DNA of 64,000 nucleotides. Origin: Penelope pileata (taxonomy: Eukaryota > Chordata > Aves > Galliformes > Cracidae). The position numbers and the translations under genes were made by a program. Each line of letters begins with the position of its first letter. Within the stretch, counting starts at the first letter, position 1. Below the pieces are notes generated by a model. The model was not told where the DNA came from. It saw only the letters and a program-made list of their open reading frames with translations, and ran no database searches. The DNA is taken from assembly GCA_013396635.1 (NCBI GenBank), contig WBMW01001708.1, forward strand, positions 1,306,105 through 1,370,104, written 5' to 3'. This document shows positions 49,980 to 61,516 of the stretch, piece after piece.

Positions 49980-50903
49980 GCTTCCACAGCCTGACCTACT
50001 GAGTCGCATCACTAAACCATACCCCGTAGTGTCACCTCCACACGTTTCTTTAATATGTTTGGGGATGAGGACTCCACCACTTCCCTGGGCAGCTTGTTTC
50101 AATGCTTGGCCACCCTCTCCATGAGGAAATTCTTCCTGATATCTGATCTAAACCTCTCTTGGTGTAACTTGACACCATCTTGTCATGCCTTATCACTGAT
50201 CACCAACACCTCTTCATTGCAGCGTCCTTTCAGGTCATTGTAGACAGTGGTGAGGTCTCCCCTCAGCCTCCTTTTCTCCAGACAAAGGAACCCCTTTCCT
50301 CAGCCATTCCTCTTAAATTTTGTTTTCTAGTCCCTTCACTAGCTTTGTTGCTCTTTCAAGCAACTCAATATCCTTGTAGCAGGGGCCCAATACAATATTT
50401 GAGGCATGATCTCACCAATGTTGTGTACAAGCAGACTTAGGACTTCCTTAGTCCTACTGGCCACACTGTTCCAGATGCAGGCCAGGATGCCCTTGGCCGC
50501 TTGGGCACACCGTTAGCTCATGTTCAGCCTGCTGTTGACCAGCACCCACAGGTCCTTTTTCAGACAGCTTTCCAGCCAGTCTTGTCCAACCTCATACTGG
50601 TGCATTGAGTTTTTAACACCTGAATGCAGGACCCAGCACTTAGCCTTGCTGAATGTCGTACAGTTGGGCTTGGCCCACCAATCCAGCCTATCCAGATCCT
50701 CTGCAGAGCCTTCCTACCCTCAAGCAGATTGACATTCTTGCCTAACTTGATGCTGTCTGTGAGCTTATGAGGATGCACTCAATCCCCTCATCCAGATCAT
50801 TGATTAAAATACTGAACAAAACTAGCCTCACGACTGAGCCCTGGAGAGTGCTACTGAGGACCAGTCACCAATTGGACTGAATTCTGTTTGCTAGGACTCT
50901 TTG
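49980..50903 (-). mobile_element. Older CR1 LINE, 3' part (interrupted by a younger CR1)
   Basis: A reverse-oriented, diverged CR1. The plus strand reads through diagnostic blocks in reverse: gggatgaggactccacc, cttccctgggcagc, then aggaaattcttcctgat, the recap tcattgtagacagtgg, and up to caccaattggactgaa. The 3' tail is degraded. The element stops abruptly at about 50903, where a younger CR1 begins, and resumes at about 51427. Frames on either strand are broken, with only short pieces open. Confidence 0.88.
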
Positions 50904-51426
50904 AATCATAGAATCATAGAATAATTAGGGTTGGAAGGGGCCTTTTAAAGGTCATCTGATCCAACTCCCCTGCAATGAACAGGCACACTACAACTCGATC
51001 AGGGTGCTCAGAGCCCTGTCCAGCCTGACCTTGAATGTCTCCAGGGGTGGGGCATCCACCACCTCTCTGGGCAGCCTGTGCCAGTGCTTCACCACCACTA
51101 CCGTAAAGAACTTTTTCCTTAAATCCAACCTAAATATCCCCTCTTTGAGTTTGAAACCATTTCCCCTTGTCCTATCACAACAGACCCTGCTACAGAGTCT
51201 GTCCCCTTCTTTCTTGTAGCCCCCCTTCAGATACTGATAGGCTGCTGTCAGGTCTCCCCAGAGCCTTCTCTTTTTCCCTGCTGAACAGCCCCAGCTCTCT
51301 CAGCCTGTCCTTGTAGGGGAGGCGTTCCATCCCTTGGATCATTTTAGTGGCCCTCCTCTGGACACACTTGAACAGGTCCATGTCTCTCCTGTACTGTGGA
51401 CTCCACATCTGGAGCCTCGCCATCCA
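50904..51426 (-). mobile_element. Younger CR1 LINE nested in the older copy
   Basis: Reverse-oriented, with an intact tail seen on the plus strand as two catagaat-type repeats from 50904. The 3' untranslated part closely matches the plus-oriented copy ending at 43022. On the minus strand 51423-51190 is open and encodes the C-terminal end of CR1 pol (RRDMDLFKCVQRRATKM). The element is 5'-truncated near 51426. Because it splits one older CR1 into two contiguous halves, it is the later insertion. Confidence 0.9.
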
Positions 51427-51880
51427 GCCAGTTTCTCATCCAGCAAAACAGTACACCCATCCAAGTCACAAGCCAATTTTTTTTAGGAGAATACTGTGGG
51501 AAACTGTGTCAAAAACTTTGCTAAAACCCAGGTAAACAACATTTACAGCCTGTCCTTCATCTACTAAGCAGGTCATCTTGTAGAAGGAGATCAGATTAGT
51601 CAGTCAGGACCATATGCGCTGTGAAATGGCATTCAAAGTCTGCATTCAAAGTCTGCTCCATAACCATAACCTTCTCTGGTACTGAGGTCAGGCTGACAAG
51701 CCTATATTCTTTTGGCCCTCCTTCCTGCCCTTGTAGTTTGGAGTCACATTTGCTAACAACCAGTCAGCTGCAACCTCTCCACTTAGCCAACCCTGGGAAA
51801 TTACTGAGAGGGGCTTGGCGAGCACTTGAGCCAGGACCTTGAGTTCCCTTGGAGATACATATGTCCTCCAGCACATTGCT
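51427..51880 (-). mobile_element. Older CR1 LINE, 5' part (continuation after nested copy)
   Basis: The sequence continues the older CR1 exactly where it was interrupted: ccagccagtttctcatcc on the plus strand, then the reversed equivalent of the reverse-transcriptase core. On the minus strand 51876-51688 encodes AKPLSVISQ, GEVAADWLLANVTP and YKGRKEG, recognisable N-terminal reverse-transcriptase motifs. A 13-nt tandem duplication (gcattcaaagtct) at 51629-51654 is one of several defects. The element fades after about 51880. Confidence 0.85.
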
Positions 51881-54686
51881 GTGTGTTGTAGGAAAGGTTT
51901 TGTAATTTAGTTTGAATATTATCATGACTGAGTACTGGCAACTGCTCTAGGTAGCAGCAGCCTTTGTCTCCGTGCTGTCGTTCCTGTGCATTAAGGAGAG
52001 GTATGTGCATCTCTCACCCTCACAGCCATACTTTCCCAGACAAGCAAATTTCAACCATCTACCCATCATTTCTGCCATTCTGTCATTTGCCCTTGTACAT
52101 CATCACTCCCCTTATGTAAGCCTCATCTGTAAATTCCATCCCTTTAGCTCTGCCTGATTTTCTTTAGTGGGAACAGCTAAAGAGACATGAGCTGCAAATG
52201 CACATAACAGCTAGTTACAGCTGATGTGGTAATATAAAACTTGCTGTGTGTACTAAATAAATGCAGGGGACAGAAGCAATGTAATATTAGAAGTGAAAAT
52301 TTTAAATTCTGTATTTTTAATTATTTGGCATGTTTATTATTTCAACTCTTACATTCTTGTTAAGTCACAGTATTTTCAAATAAATTCCTGCATCACACTC
52401 ACAGTTATGCAGGCATCTAATAGTACTCTGGTGTTGTGTCTCTATATCAACCACTTTGCACTGTCCCTCGTGCTGATTTAGTTTCTTTCTAGAATTGTTC
52501 TTTCGTATTGAAGTCTTTTAAATGGCATCCACCTTTCTTTCTGAAACTGTGATCCTTCTCATTGTATAGTATTTTGTGCAACTGTTTTTTTACTGAAGCT
52601 GCTAAATGCTGCACGTCACTCAGCGTGGTTAGACCCTTATAAAGTAAATGTGTAATTTTAGTTGAACTTCATCTGAGTTCATCAGAAAGCACTGTTCCTT
52701 CTTTGTTTTGTTCTTTAATTAGTACTTGTTCCCTTGAACAGTCTTTCTCTGACTTTGAACTCTGTTTCTCTGTTATCCATTTTATTGATTTAATCCTTTA
52801 TTGCACTCTAATTAGCTCCTTTTATGGAGACGTGTTCAATACTGTCTTCAAACATTGTACATCTTCTGTGGGTGAGTCTCTGCAGTCCTCACCTTTGTTG
52901 CTATCAGCTTCTTTGTTGGACTATTTCAAGTCTATTCAGTCTCCGGTGCTAAAATTGTTCATTCTGATGTGGATGAGGAGTCTCCATGTTGTATGAGTTT
53001 TGAGTAAGGACACCAAATTTCTATTCACAGATATCTTTATGAATTTTTTGTTTACCTCAGATTCCAGTTCAGTAGTTGCAAGCTCTGACTTAAAACAACT
53101 TGTACACAACTGAATGATCAGATGATATCTCATTCCCCTGTGATTATTTCTTGAAATCTGCCTTCTTTCTACTGTTCCAGTTCAGGGCCTTTGAGTGTCT
53201 TCTATCCTGCAGCTTGTCCCATATTATTATTTTTTTTTGTTTTGTTTCTCTCCAGCTCAGTGTCTCCTTCAAAATTTAATTTTCAGTTTCTTTTCTTCCT
53301 TGTTTTTCCTCCTGTGTCTGTGTATGTTTTTCAATAATGTTCACAGGCTTCTTACATTTCTTCATTTTCTGTTGCTTGTATCATATACTTTAGTTACACT
53401 TCCCATAAAACTTTCAAAGGACTATAATTTTTGAAGACATACTCTGTTTCCTTGTTTTTTATATATGCTTAGAAAACATTCTCTAGACTTTGTATCTACT
53501 ACATCCTTGTTTTGTGTTTAGCAAAGCATAAATGTTACTTGGAAGCTCTTGGTCTTTTCCTAGTCTTGCCTGCGTCTCCCAGATTTGTGTGTGAGATTGT
53601 AGCACACATGCAACTGGTCTGAGAAACACGAACCTCCCACACATGCTTTGCCTCAGTGGTTTGGGCTTGTGTAGTAGATGCAAATTTAAAACACTGGATG
53701 TTAAACTCAGCCTGGCTAAGATTTCTAGGCAAAAAAAAAAAAAAGAAAACCTGAGAAGAAAGAATAAACCTTGAATGTATGGTAATGCTAACCATGCCAA
53801 ACTAACAGTTTTTTGGTTTTAGTTCACAGTGTGAGATAGAAGCTTCTAATTTTTCTGTACTTACTCTGTCTACATAAACTTCATAAAGTTACTACTAGTA
53901 TTAAAAATCTAATCTACATATTACAGGTTAGTGAAGCGTGATTATAGTTATTGTAATTAACACAAATGGCAAAAACATTTCTACTTGCAGCAACAGTATG
54001 CTAGCATTGGAGGACATTCTGATCAACATTTGTTCAGTCACACTGATGCAGCGCTTCTCTGAAGCACACAAGTCAGTCTTTAAATCAAGTTTCTGCTGTT
54101 CCATCGGTCAATATTCTTATCTTGAGTAAGAATTACTCTTTCTAACATGAACATTGTCTCATCTGTTCTACGATACTATATCAGCCTTACTTTGTTTTTC
54201 AAAAAAGGTGTCTGACAGCACAGACTCAGCTAGAAGCTTGCGTGTGAAGCTGTTGGAGTGCACCTACCGCTCCTGGGGAGATAAAAGAGGCATCAACACC
54301 TATTTCACAACGTCCTCCTGTTGGCAGTACTTAGTTTAACTAAACCTGGAAAACATGGCTAGTGTAGAAGTTACCTTAAAATCCGCTGGACCCAGTGCAT
54401 ACATTTGGCTGTGGTGCAGTAGGAGATAAATTATCATCACGTTCAGTGCTTCTCCAATGCCATTCTTGGCTGTAGTGAATTGGAGAATTGAGCTGATAGC
54501 AGACTTGTTTTGTAGTCACATCTTCTGTGACACTGAAAGGCACTTTTTCTAAAAGTGCTAGTGAAAGTTACCAAGTGTTAATTAGGGAGTGTGACAGAAC
54601 AGTACGAAGGAAAATTACTTGAGAGTTTCAGTTTAAATCAAGTCACCATTTTGAAAAGTTGAAATGATTTTCCTTATATTTTTCAG

Positions 54687-54752
54687 TGCCTTCTTTGGAC
54701 TGTTGTGATTCATCAGTTGGAGCTCAGATTATTTCAAAATCTAAAGAACTAG
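54687..54752 (+). CDS. KMT2C: KMT2C exon 22 (short linker)
   Basis: A 66-nt exon encodes VPSLDCCDSSVGAQ, then IISKSKEL. It matches the mammalian pattern VPSSDCCESS from memory and is moderately diverged after that. Both ends are phase 1, so it could be skipped in frame. The acceptor is atttttcag and the donor gtaaag. Because of its small size it is absent from simple open-reading-frame searches. Confidence 0.9.
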   Translation, partial: CLLWTVVIHQLELRLFQNLKN

Positions 54753-56205
54753 GTAAAGAATGTAAATGCTTAATCTTTGATCATTTAGCGTATTGTAAGG
54801 GTATACTTCTACATCAGGCAAAAATTCTTTTTTGTTTTTATAACACACAACATTAACTATCCTTCCATTATTGCAGCATGCTTCTCATTTTTTTTTTCTC
54901 TTCTTTCTTCTCTTTTGCCTGCCATATCTGTGCTATAATAATAATCTGAAATTATGCTTTGATTCTGCAGACTTAGTTGCTTGCCTTAATATTAACAGTC
55001 ATAGATAACACAGTGTGGCTGAGTGAAAAATATATACTAATGTTTACAGGATGAAACTGTAGGTGGACACAACTTTTCTGTATTTGTCTAGCGTGTGCTA
55101 GGAATTTATAGTCTTGACCAAACCTACTTGAAGGTCATTTGTGAAAATGATAGTCCCTAACACTTCCATCATGTTAGGATAGCTTCCATCATGTCAGAAT
55201 TTTGTTGTGCTTGATACTGCACAAATGTAGTTCTGAGAGAAGATTCTCCCCTCCAATCTTCAGTCTGAAAAAATATGTAGTTTTTTAAACACTCTTGTTC
55301 AATTCAGCATAGGAAAAAATCATCTGTGAAGAGTTGCATTCAAAACCAGCTGTGTTTTGGGGTGTGGGGTGTAACGTAAGAAAATGTTTGTGCTTAAAGG
55401 GAGCAAATGTTATGATGTTCATGTTTTCAAAAACTATGTTATCCAGTCATTATTTAATTGGCCTCACAGAGCAGAAGCATCATTGCAGCCTCTTCTTTTT
55501 GCTATTTCCATGAAAGTTTCCAAACTTCCACTTGCAGTTGCCAGAGCAGACAACTGAGACGGCAGTGCCTTTCTACATAGTGAGTTAAGGAATGATGTAA
55601 AGAGTTTGTCAGTAGACTCAGTTGTCATGTAACAGCCTGAGGAGGTAGAAATCTTACAGATCTTGGGAGACTTGAGTCCTACCCACAATTTACAAATTGA
55701 TCTTGAGCAGTTCACTCGGTTTAATTTGGTTTTTTGTCTGTCTATAAAATAGGGCTAATAACATGCCTGATTTAACAAGAGTTCTGTAAAGCTAAAGCTG
55801 AGTAGTAACACAAAGCTGTAGTGCTGAGGGCTTTGGCCATTAAGAAGCAGGGACTCAAACTAAGACTTGCACAGTTTTTTCTGAGTGTCGAGGATACAGA
55901 AATGTCCTGTAAGGCACCAGTTTCCGTAATCAAATAGTTCTGTCTAATGAATTCTGGATGTAAGTTGTTTTGTAGCAATGTTATGGATTGTTGCTGGATT
56001 TGACATCAGACTCTAAATTATGAAGCTCTTACTGTAACATTAAGACAGTATCAGGTCCTTCTGTTTTATTTATACTGATTTCCTCACTCATGAATCAGTT
56101 CCATACGTGTGAATTATTAACTCTTAAAAGCGCTGTTCCTAAAGACCTAAGACTTGTAAATTAAAGAGTTTTATATTGCTGTTATGATTCATTTAACTTT
56201 TATAG
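54753..56205 (+). other. KMT2C: Intron 22 (phase 1)
   Basis: A 1.45 kb intron bounded by gtaaag and ctttttatag. It contains a near-tandem pair of cttccatcatgt words (about 55163-55195). No gene or repeat family was recognised. Confidence 0.88.
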
Positions 56206-56418
56206 ACCCACCGAAGACATACACACAAGATGGAGTCTGCTTGACAGAATCCGGCATGTCTCAGTTACAGAGCCTAACTGTCACAGTACCTAGAAGAAAA
56301 CGGACGAAACCAAAGCTTAAATTGAAGATTATAAATCAGAACAGTGTGGCTGTGCTTCAGACACCCCCAGATGCCCAGTCAGAACACTCAAGAGATGGCG
56401 AGATGGATGACAGTAGAG
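56206..56418 (+). CDS. KMT2C: KMT2C exon 23 (basic linker)
   Basis: Seventy codons encode DPPKTYTQDGVCLTESGMSQ, then LTVTVPRRKR and KPKLKLKIINQNSVAV, ending in SEHSRDGEMDDSR. RRKR and KPKLKLK form a likely nuclear localisation or nucleic-acid contact segment (inference). It is very similar to mammalian KMT2C. Both ends are phase 1. The acceptor is ctttttatag; the donor gtagca is weak (GTAGC). Confidence 0.97.
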
Positions 56419-57601
56419 GTAGCAATCTTCTTTTGGCATGTCTTGTATCTTGAGTGTTGCACTACATGTGTACATTGCGTAATTCCCTAGGAGATTTTGT
56501 CATACTCTTATTTGTACATTCTGTACAGAACGATCTGTAGGATTTGCTTGGACCATAGTCACCATTCATTGTTGCACAGGGATTTTCTTACTGTTGTTCT
56601 GTTTGTGTCAACCATGCCACGTGACACACTTTTCTGAGGCTGGCAACACTTGAGATAGGAATTACCTTTTTGTCTAATCGTTGGATTACTTTGGGTAATA
56701 CTGTGCACTCAGTACAAATGTATTTTGAGGCTCTCAACAGTGCCACTTTGCCATGGTCTGGCAGTACATCCTGATAAGTACATGGTAGGATTGGTGTTAA
56801 TCCGTGGCCTGAGGAAAAGCTTACAGAAACAGCAGGTGTGAAAGTCATTACATTAGTTGTGCAGGTGTCTGTTACAAGTGGAACATGGGCACCCCATATC
56901 ACCATAATCTAAAGTGCTCTGTTTATGCAACATTGCCTTGTTGTTAATCAGATTAAATATCATAAGAAGCTTTTTTTAGATACAGAGAGTGTACTTGAGA
57001 TAACTGGCGAGTTCAACCATCAACATAGTTTCCATCTTAACTTGTTGATATAAGTATTGTTCCTGTTGTTTGATTAGCACATTCTTAACCTTCTGCTTCT
57101 GACTAGCGATTTTTTTTTTTATAATAGGTTCTATTTATTTGTTTATAACCTTTAAAACAGTTGAGTTGATTTTCTTTTGCGTTCTTTGGAATTCACAGGG
57201 TTTAGTATGCTATTCTAGTATTACTCTGACGCTTACTCATCTCATGCCTTCATATAGTCCACCAAGTGGGTTGCTGAAAGGAAGCATGCTTTCAATTTTG
57301 GTTTGAAGGCATCAAGACTGAGAAATAACCACTTCCCTTGTTCTTTTTCAGTGGTTGATCATCTTTACTTTTACAACTGTGTGCCTGTATTCTGTATAAC
57401 GTAGTGACTTCCTTATCTGCTTGTTTACTTTTATGGGTATCCCTTTTCTACTAGATGCCAAGATATGTAAATGTAATAGAGTGTGAATGGAAAAACCAAA
57501 ACTTCCAAAGACTTTAATTTCAGTTCTGATCATCTTTTATTGTGTTTTTTTTTGTCGTTGTTGTTTTGTTGGGTTTGTCTTTTTTTCTTTTCCCCTGGAA
57601 G

Positions 57602-57691
57602 ATACCAAACAAAACTACATGTGCGTGTTCCACAGACGATCTTTTTATGCATTGAGAGTCAGAGCGCGTTCACAAGTGACTGTAACTGCAT
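57602..57691 (+). other. Candidate cryptic exon in intron 23
   Basis: A 90-nt segment follows a very strong pyrimidine tract (ctttttttcttttcccctg then gaag) and ends before gtaaag. Spliced from exon 23 (phase 1) it stays open (TKQNYMCVFHRRSFYALR and onward). Its last base joins the first two bases of exon 24 to form TAG. Inclusion would therefore stop translation precisely at the junction. This may be a chance pseudo-exon. Confidence 0.2.
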
Positions 57692-57856
57692 GTAAAGGGT
57701 GGACTGACTGGGTTTCCTGGAATCTCTAGACAGTACTACATGTGCTCTGTAGAGTGGATCGGTGCCTATTTTGTGTGGGCATCAGGCTGAATAAGGCTAT
57801 GCTGCTGCTTTGATTGAAGCAACATAGTATAGTAATTCCAGATAAATTATGAATGG

Positions 57857-58708
57857 TGTGAATGACACCAAGCTGAGTGGTGCCCCTTGTTACAACAGAA
57901 GGAAGGGATGCCATCCAGAGGGACCAGGACAGGCCTGAGAGTTGGGCCCACATGAACCTAATGAGGTTCAGCAAGGCCCAGTGCAGGGCAGTCCCAAACA
58001 TCAGTACAGACCTGGGGGATGAATGGACTGAGGCAAAGGACCTGAGAATATTGGTGGGTGAAAATTTAACATGAGCCATTGGTGTGTGCTTGCAGCTCAG
58101 AAAGCTAATTGTGTCCCGGACTGCATCCAAAGAAGTGTGGCCAGCAGGTTGAGGGAGATGATTGTCCCCCTCTACTCTGCTCTTGTAAGTCCCTACTGGC
58201 AGTGCTGCATTCAGCTCTGGGGTCCCCAGCACAAGAAGGACATGTAGCTGTTGGAGCAGGTCCAGAGGAGATCATGAGGATGCTCAGAGGGCTGGAACAC
58301 CTCTCCTATGCAGATAGGCTGAACAACTCCAGCTCTTTCAGCCTGGAGAATGAAAGGGTCCAGGGAGACTTCAGTGTGGTCTTACGGTACCTAAAGGAGC
58401 CTACAGGAAAGCTGAGGAGGGATTCTTTGTCAGGGAGTATAGTGATGGGAGAAGGGATAATGGCTTTGAACTGTAAGAGAGTAGGTTTAGATTAGATATA
58501 AATAAGAAATTTTTCACTCTGAAAGTAGTGAGACACTGGAAGAGGCTGCCTGGAGATGCTGTGGATGCCCCATCCCTGGAGATGCTCAAGACCAGGCTGG
58601 ATGGGGCCCTGGGCAGCCTGATCTGGCTGGAGGTGTTCCCTGCCCATGGCAGGGGATTGGCGGGGAGCTGGTTTGAGTTCCAACTCAAGCCGTTCTGTGA
58701 TTCTGTGA
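57857..58708 (+). mobile_element. CR1 LINE, 3' half
   Basis: A plus-oriented, 5'-truncated CR1 starts near tgacaccaagctgag, just after the catalytic box region. It runs through the block encoding the pol C-terminus and ends with ttctgtgattctgtga. Its frames are broken by several stops and small deletions. The 3' part (ccatccctggagatgctc, ccctgcccatggcagg) matches the subfamily of the 16.8 kb fragment. The large minus-strand frame at 57726-58232 and others here are antisense shadows. Confidence 0.93.
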
Positions 58709-59717
58709 AAAGTCAGGTCAGTGACCAAGCCTTTGAAAGAGCAAGGATCATAGTTGTAGCGCAGCTGAAATGGTGTTAGATTTCAGTTCGGTCTGCAATA
58801 GAATTGAACAGACTACAAGGCATGTTTCCTAAACAATATTTCTCCTCTTCACAAATGTACGCATAAATACAAAGCAGAAAATTTGAATTCCAATATCTTT
58901 CTAGGGAGTATAGTATGTCTACTCTGGATATTTCAAAATTTTACAATAAAATGAAAGTATAAGGTTGTTGCTGTATCTCACTTTGGGGATATCAGAAACA
59001 GAATTAATTGAGCCTCTCTTCAACACCAAAGGCTTTTTAGTACCATTGTACTTGACATCTGTTTTATACCCTGCGTTCTCACAGAATGTAAACTCAAAAT
59101 TGTGGTCTTCATCTTCAAGGCTGACTAATTCCCTTGGGCTGAATTTTCTGCTGTATAAGTCAAACTCCTGCATAAATAAGTCTGTTTCCAGTCAGTCACA
59201 CAGCTTCAAGTCAAGAACTCTCAAAACTAAGAGTCATTATATGTTATCTTCCATGCGTAGGCTGCATTTTTGAAGTCTGGCTTCTCAATAAAAACAAACT
59301 CACCCAAACAGAACTTAGGTGGAAGGTAAACAAAAGAGATCTTGCAAGTTAGATGGGATTCATATTCCTTAACGTATTGTTAGAAATTGCTTAAACGCTT
59401 AGAAAATGCTGCACAGGAAAGGGGTGAAAAGGGGTGCCAAAAATGATAAATCTCAAGATTCACATATAGTAGTGATAGCATTTGTTCTCTAGTTGTGTGC
59501 AGACATAACCTCACAGGAAATGAATGTATATACTGGGTCTTTGTGTACCAGTAGGGTGGATTTTCTCAAAAGTGTTGAAAGACTATGGCTATCTGTCATC
59601 CTTCCGAAAAATCTGTTATTCTCACTAATTGCTGAGAAAACATTCAGATGTAGACATTTTGGGAAAATGCCTTCCTTCCCTTTTGCAGTTGAACTTACCA
59701 TTGCATCTTTTCTGCAG

Positions 59718-59846
59718 AGGGTGATCTTATGGATTGTGACGGAAAATCAGATTCCAGCCCAGAACGGGAAGCTGTGGATGATGATACCAAAGTGGCAGAA
59801 GGAGCTGATGGGATTAAAAAAAGAAAGCGAAAACCATACAGACCTG
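59718..59846 (+). CDS. KMT2C: KMT2C exon 24 (acidic to basic linker)
   Basis: Forty-three codons encode EGDLMDCDGKSDSSPEREA, a mostly acidic stretch, then VKKRKRK-like basic residues (here IKKRKRKPYRPG), a good nuclear localisation candidate. The acceptor is cttttctgcag and the donor gtagga, which is weak. Both ends are phase 1. The border sequence atacagacctggtaggatgca recurs almost exactly 51 nt downstream (59887-59906), creating a near-copy of the donor. Confidence 0.96.
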
Positions 59847-59906
59847 GTAGGATGCATAATATGTATTATATCTCCTGTATCTCCCTATACAGACCTGTAG
59901 GATGCA
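59835..59906 (+). repeat. KMT2C: Duplicated exon 24 end/donor motif
   Basis: The stretch atacagacctggtaggatg at the exon border (59836-59854) recurs as atacagacctgtaggatg (59888-59905), missing one g. In the copy the GT falls one base earlier, after acct. Using it would lengthen the exon by 50 nt and shift the frame. The space between is TAT/TCC-rich. Confidence 0.75.
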
Positions 59907-60195
59907 CGTGTCTCTTGTTTAACGCTTTTTTCTTTATCATTAAATAAGAATAGAAAAAAAATACTGAATTATGAAGTGTTGTATTTCTAATTGTTGCTTT
60001 TAGCATTTTTTCCTGTTTGAGTTAAAGTTTTTTTTTTGTCCTCTTACCAAATACTTTTTGAAAGTTTGTTGCACTGCAGTACAGCTGCAGTAATATGTTG
60101 TCAATTACTGATCAGTAGTTCAAACCTATACCTTGTTACTGATTCTCAACTTGAAAGGAAAATGTACTCTTATTTGTATAATCAGTAGAGGCAAG

Positions 60196-60212
60196 TTTGT
60201 GTGTGTGTATAT
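60196..60212. repeat. Short GT/TA dinucleotide repeat
   Basis: A run of GT units passes into TATATA, in intron 24; a small simple repeat. Confidence 0.65.
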
Positions 60213-61516
60213 ACATCTGGAAATATCTGAGCTTCGAAGAACTTTCTCCTGGTATCTAACTTTCTGAAGTCATCAATAAGAGTAATGTGCTAAACATTTG
60301 CAGATTACTTATGGCAATGATTTTTAATGAATGCAGTTATTGGATGGAATTCATTTATTTTAATTTATCAGTGCCATCAACTCTTAATTATCCTGACTGT
60401 GGAATAACTGTGTCCTGGGTGCAGAGCCACTTGAGCTGTCTCTGGGCAGAAGATACCTAAGTGAATGTAGAAAGAAGCTCTGATTCATTTAGGGCTGATG
60501 CTGAACCCAAGATAATGAGCTGTGCTTATATGCAGCCTGGCTGTTTGAAGAACCCCTGCATCACAGCCTCAGTGTCTGTGTTAGTGCTGCTTTTTTTTTC
60601 CATTATGCAGCTTCCCCCTACTGTGGATGATAAACTGATTGTAGTCTTTGCAGTCACAAATACTGTTTTTGTCAGACACACCCATCCTCCTTGCTATTAT
60701 GGGCCATATCCTCTGATTATGGTGATAGCAGGGGAGGAGAACAGAGAAAGGAAGCAGGAGTTACAACATAGTCCACTTTCTCTTGCTTCTCTATCAGTAG
60801 CTAAACAGCTCTCTGCCACTATTTTCCCTCCCCAGTGCTGTGGAAGAGCCCTGTCTTAGCAGTTCATGCCCTTGTGTGCTTTGCCTTCCATGATGAGGGC
60901 AACTTATGGAAGTGGTGGTGCAAACCCACAGTTCTTAACAGAGATCTCCTGTTTCTCTACAAGTAATATACCTCAATGAACCATTTGTTTCCACTGTCGT
61001 GTCCCCAAGAGAAGAGAGCTCCGTTTGCTCGGAGTGATTTTGGATCATGAGTTGTTAATCAGCCATCTGTTAGTTTTCTGCAGCCAACAATTTCTCTGAA
61101 AAATGAAACAAACCTGAGTCTTATGTGTGTACATACCTATAGACCAGCTGTAAAGGACCAGGAGAACTGCATTCAGTTGTTAGTGAAGGATTCTGGAGTT
61201 TCAGGAAGTATCAGGTTGGCTAATTATCTTTTAATTTTGTGGCGCATCCTTCTCTAGTACTGTCACTTGGAGTGGTGAGCTCTCCAGAGCAGTTTGTATT
61301 TTCTTATGACCCTTTAATGTTCTTTAATATAGGTTTCATTTAGTAGATTGACTAATTTTAGCAATTCATCAGCTTGCCAAGGGAGGAGAAAACCGGTATC
61401 TGAAAGTCTCGGGGTTTGGTGATTTAATCTTCTTCTGATCCTTTTTGATAATTACATATATACTCATTTTGAGACATGAAAATTACGAAATGAAAACTCC
61501 TCAAATATGTTGTATT

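Larger units (their letters stand above)
47799..54686 (+). other. KMT2C: Intron 21 (phase 1), 6.9 kb
   Basis: The intron is bounded by gtaaga and atttttcag. Its centre is a nested pair of reverse-oriented CR1 elements (about 49980-51880). A small hairpin (arms actacacc and ggtgtagt) lies at 48982-49010. The part from about 52240 to 53480 is strongly T-rich on the plus strand and recognised by no family I know. A 14-nt A run lies at 53731-53744. Confidence 0.88.
56419..59717 (+). other. KMT2C: Intron 23 (phase 1), 3.3 kb
   Basis: The intron is bounded by gtagca and cttttctgcag. It contains an exon-like segment at 57602-57691 and a plus-oriented CR1 (57857-58708). The remainder is AT-rich with nothing recognised. 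Confidence 0.88.

Noticed and set aside
57726..58232. 168-codon minus-strand open frame
   Set aside because: It is the antisense of a plus-oriented CR1; the sequence is explained by the element.
60461..60859. 132-codon plus-strand frame in intron 24
   Set aside because: No recognised similarity, no acceptor/donor in the phase of exons 24-25, composition like random intron.
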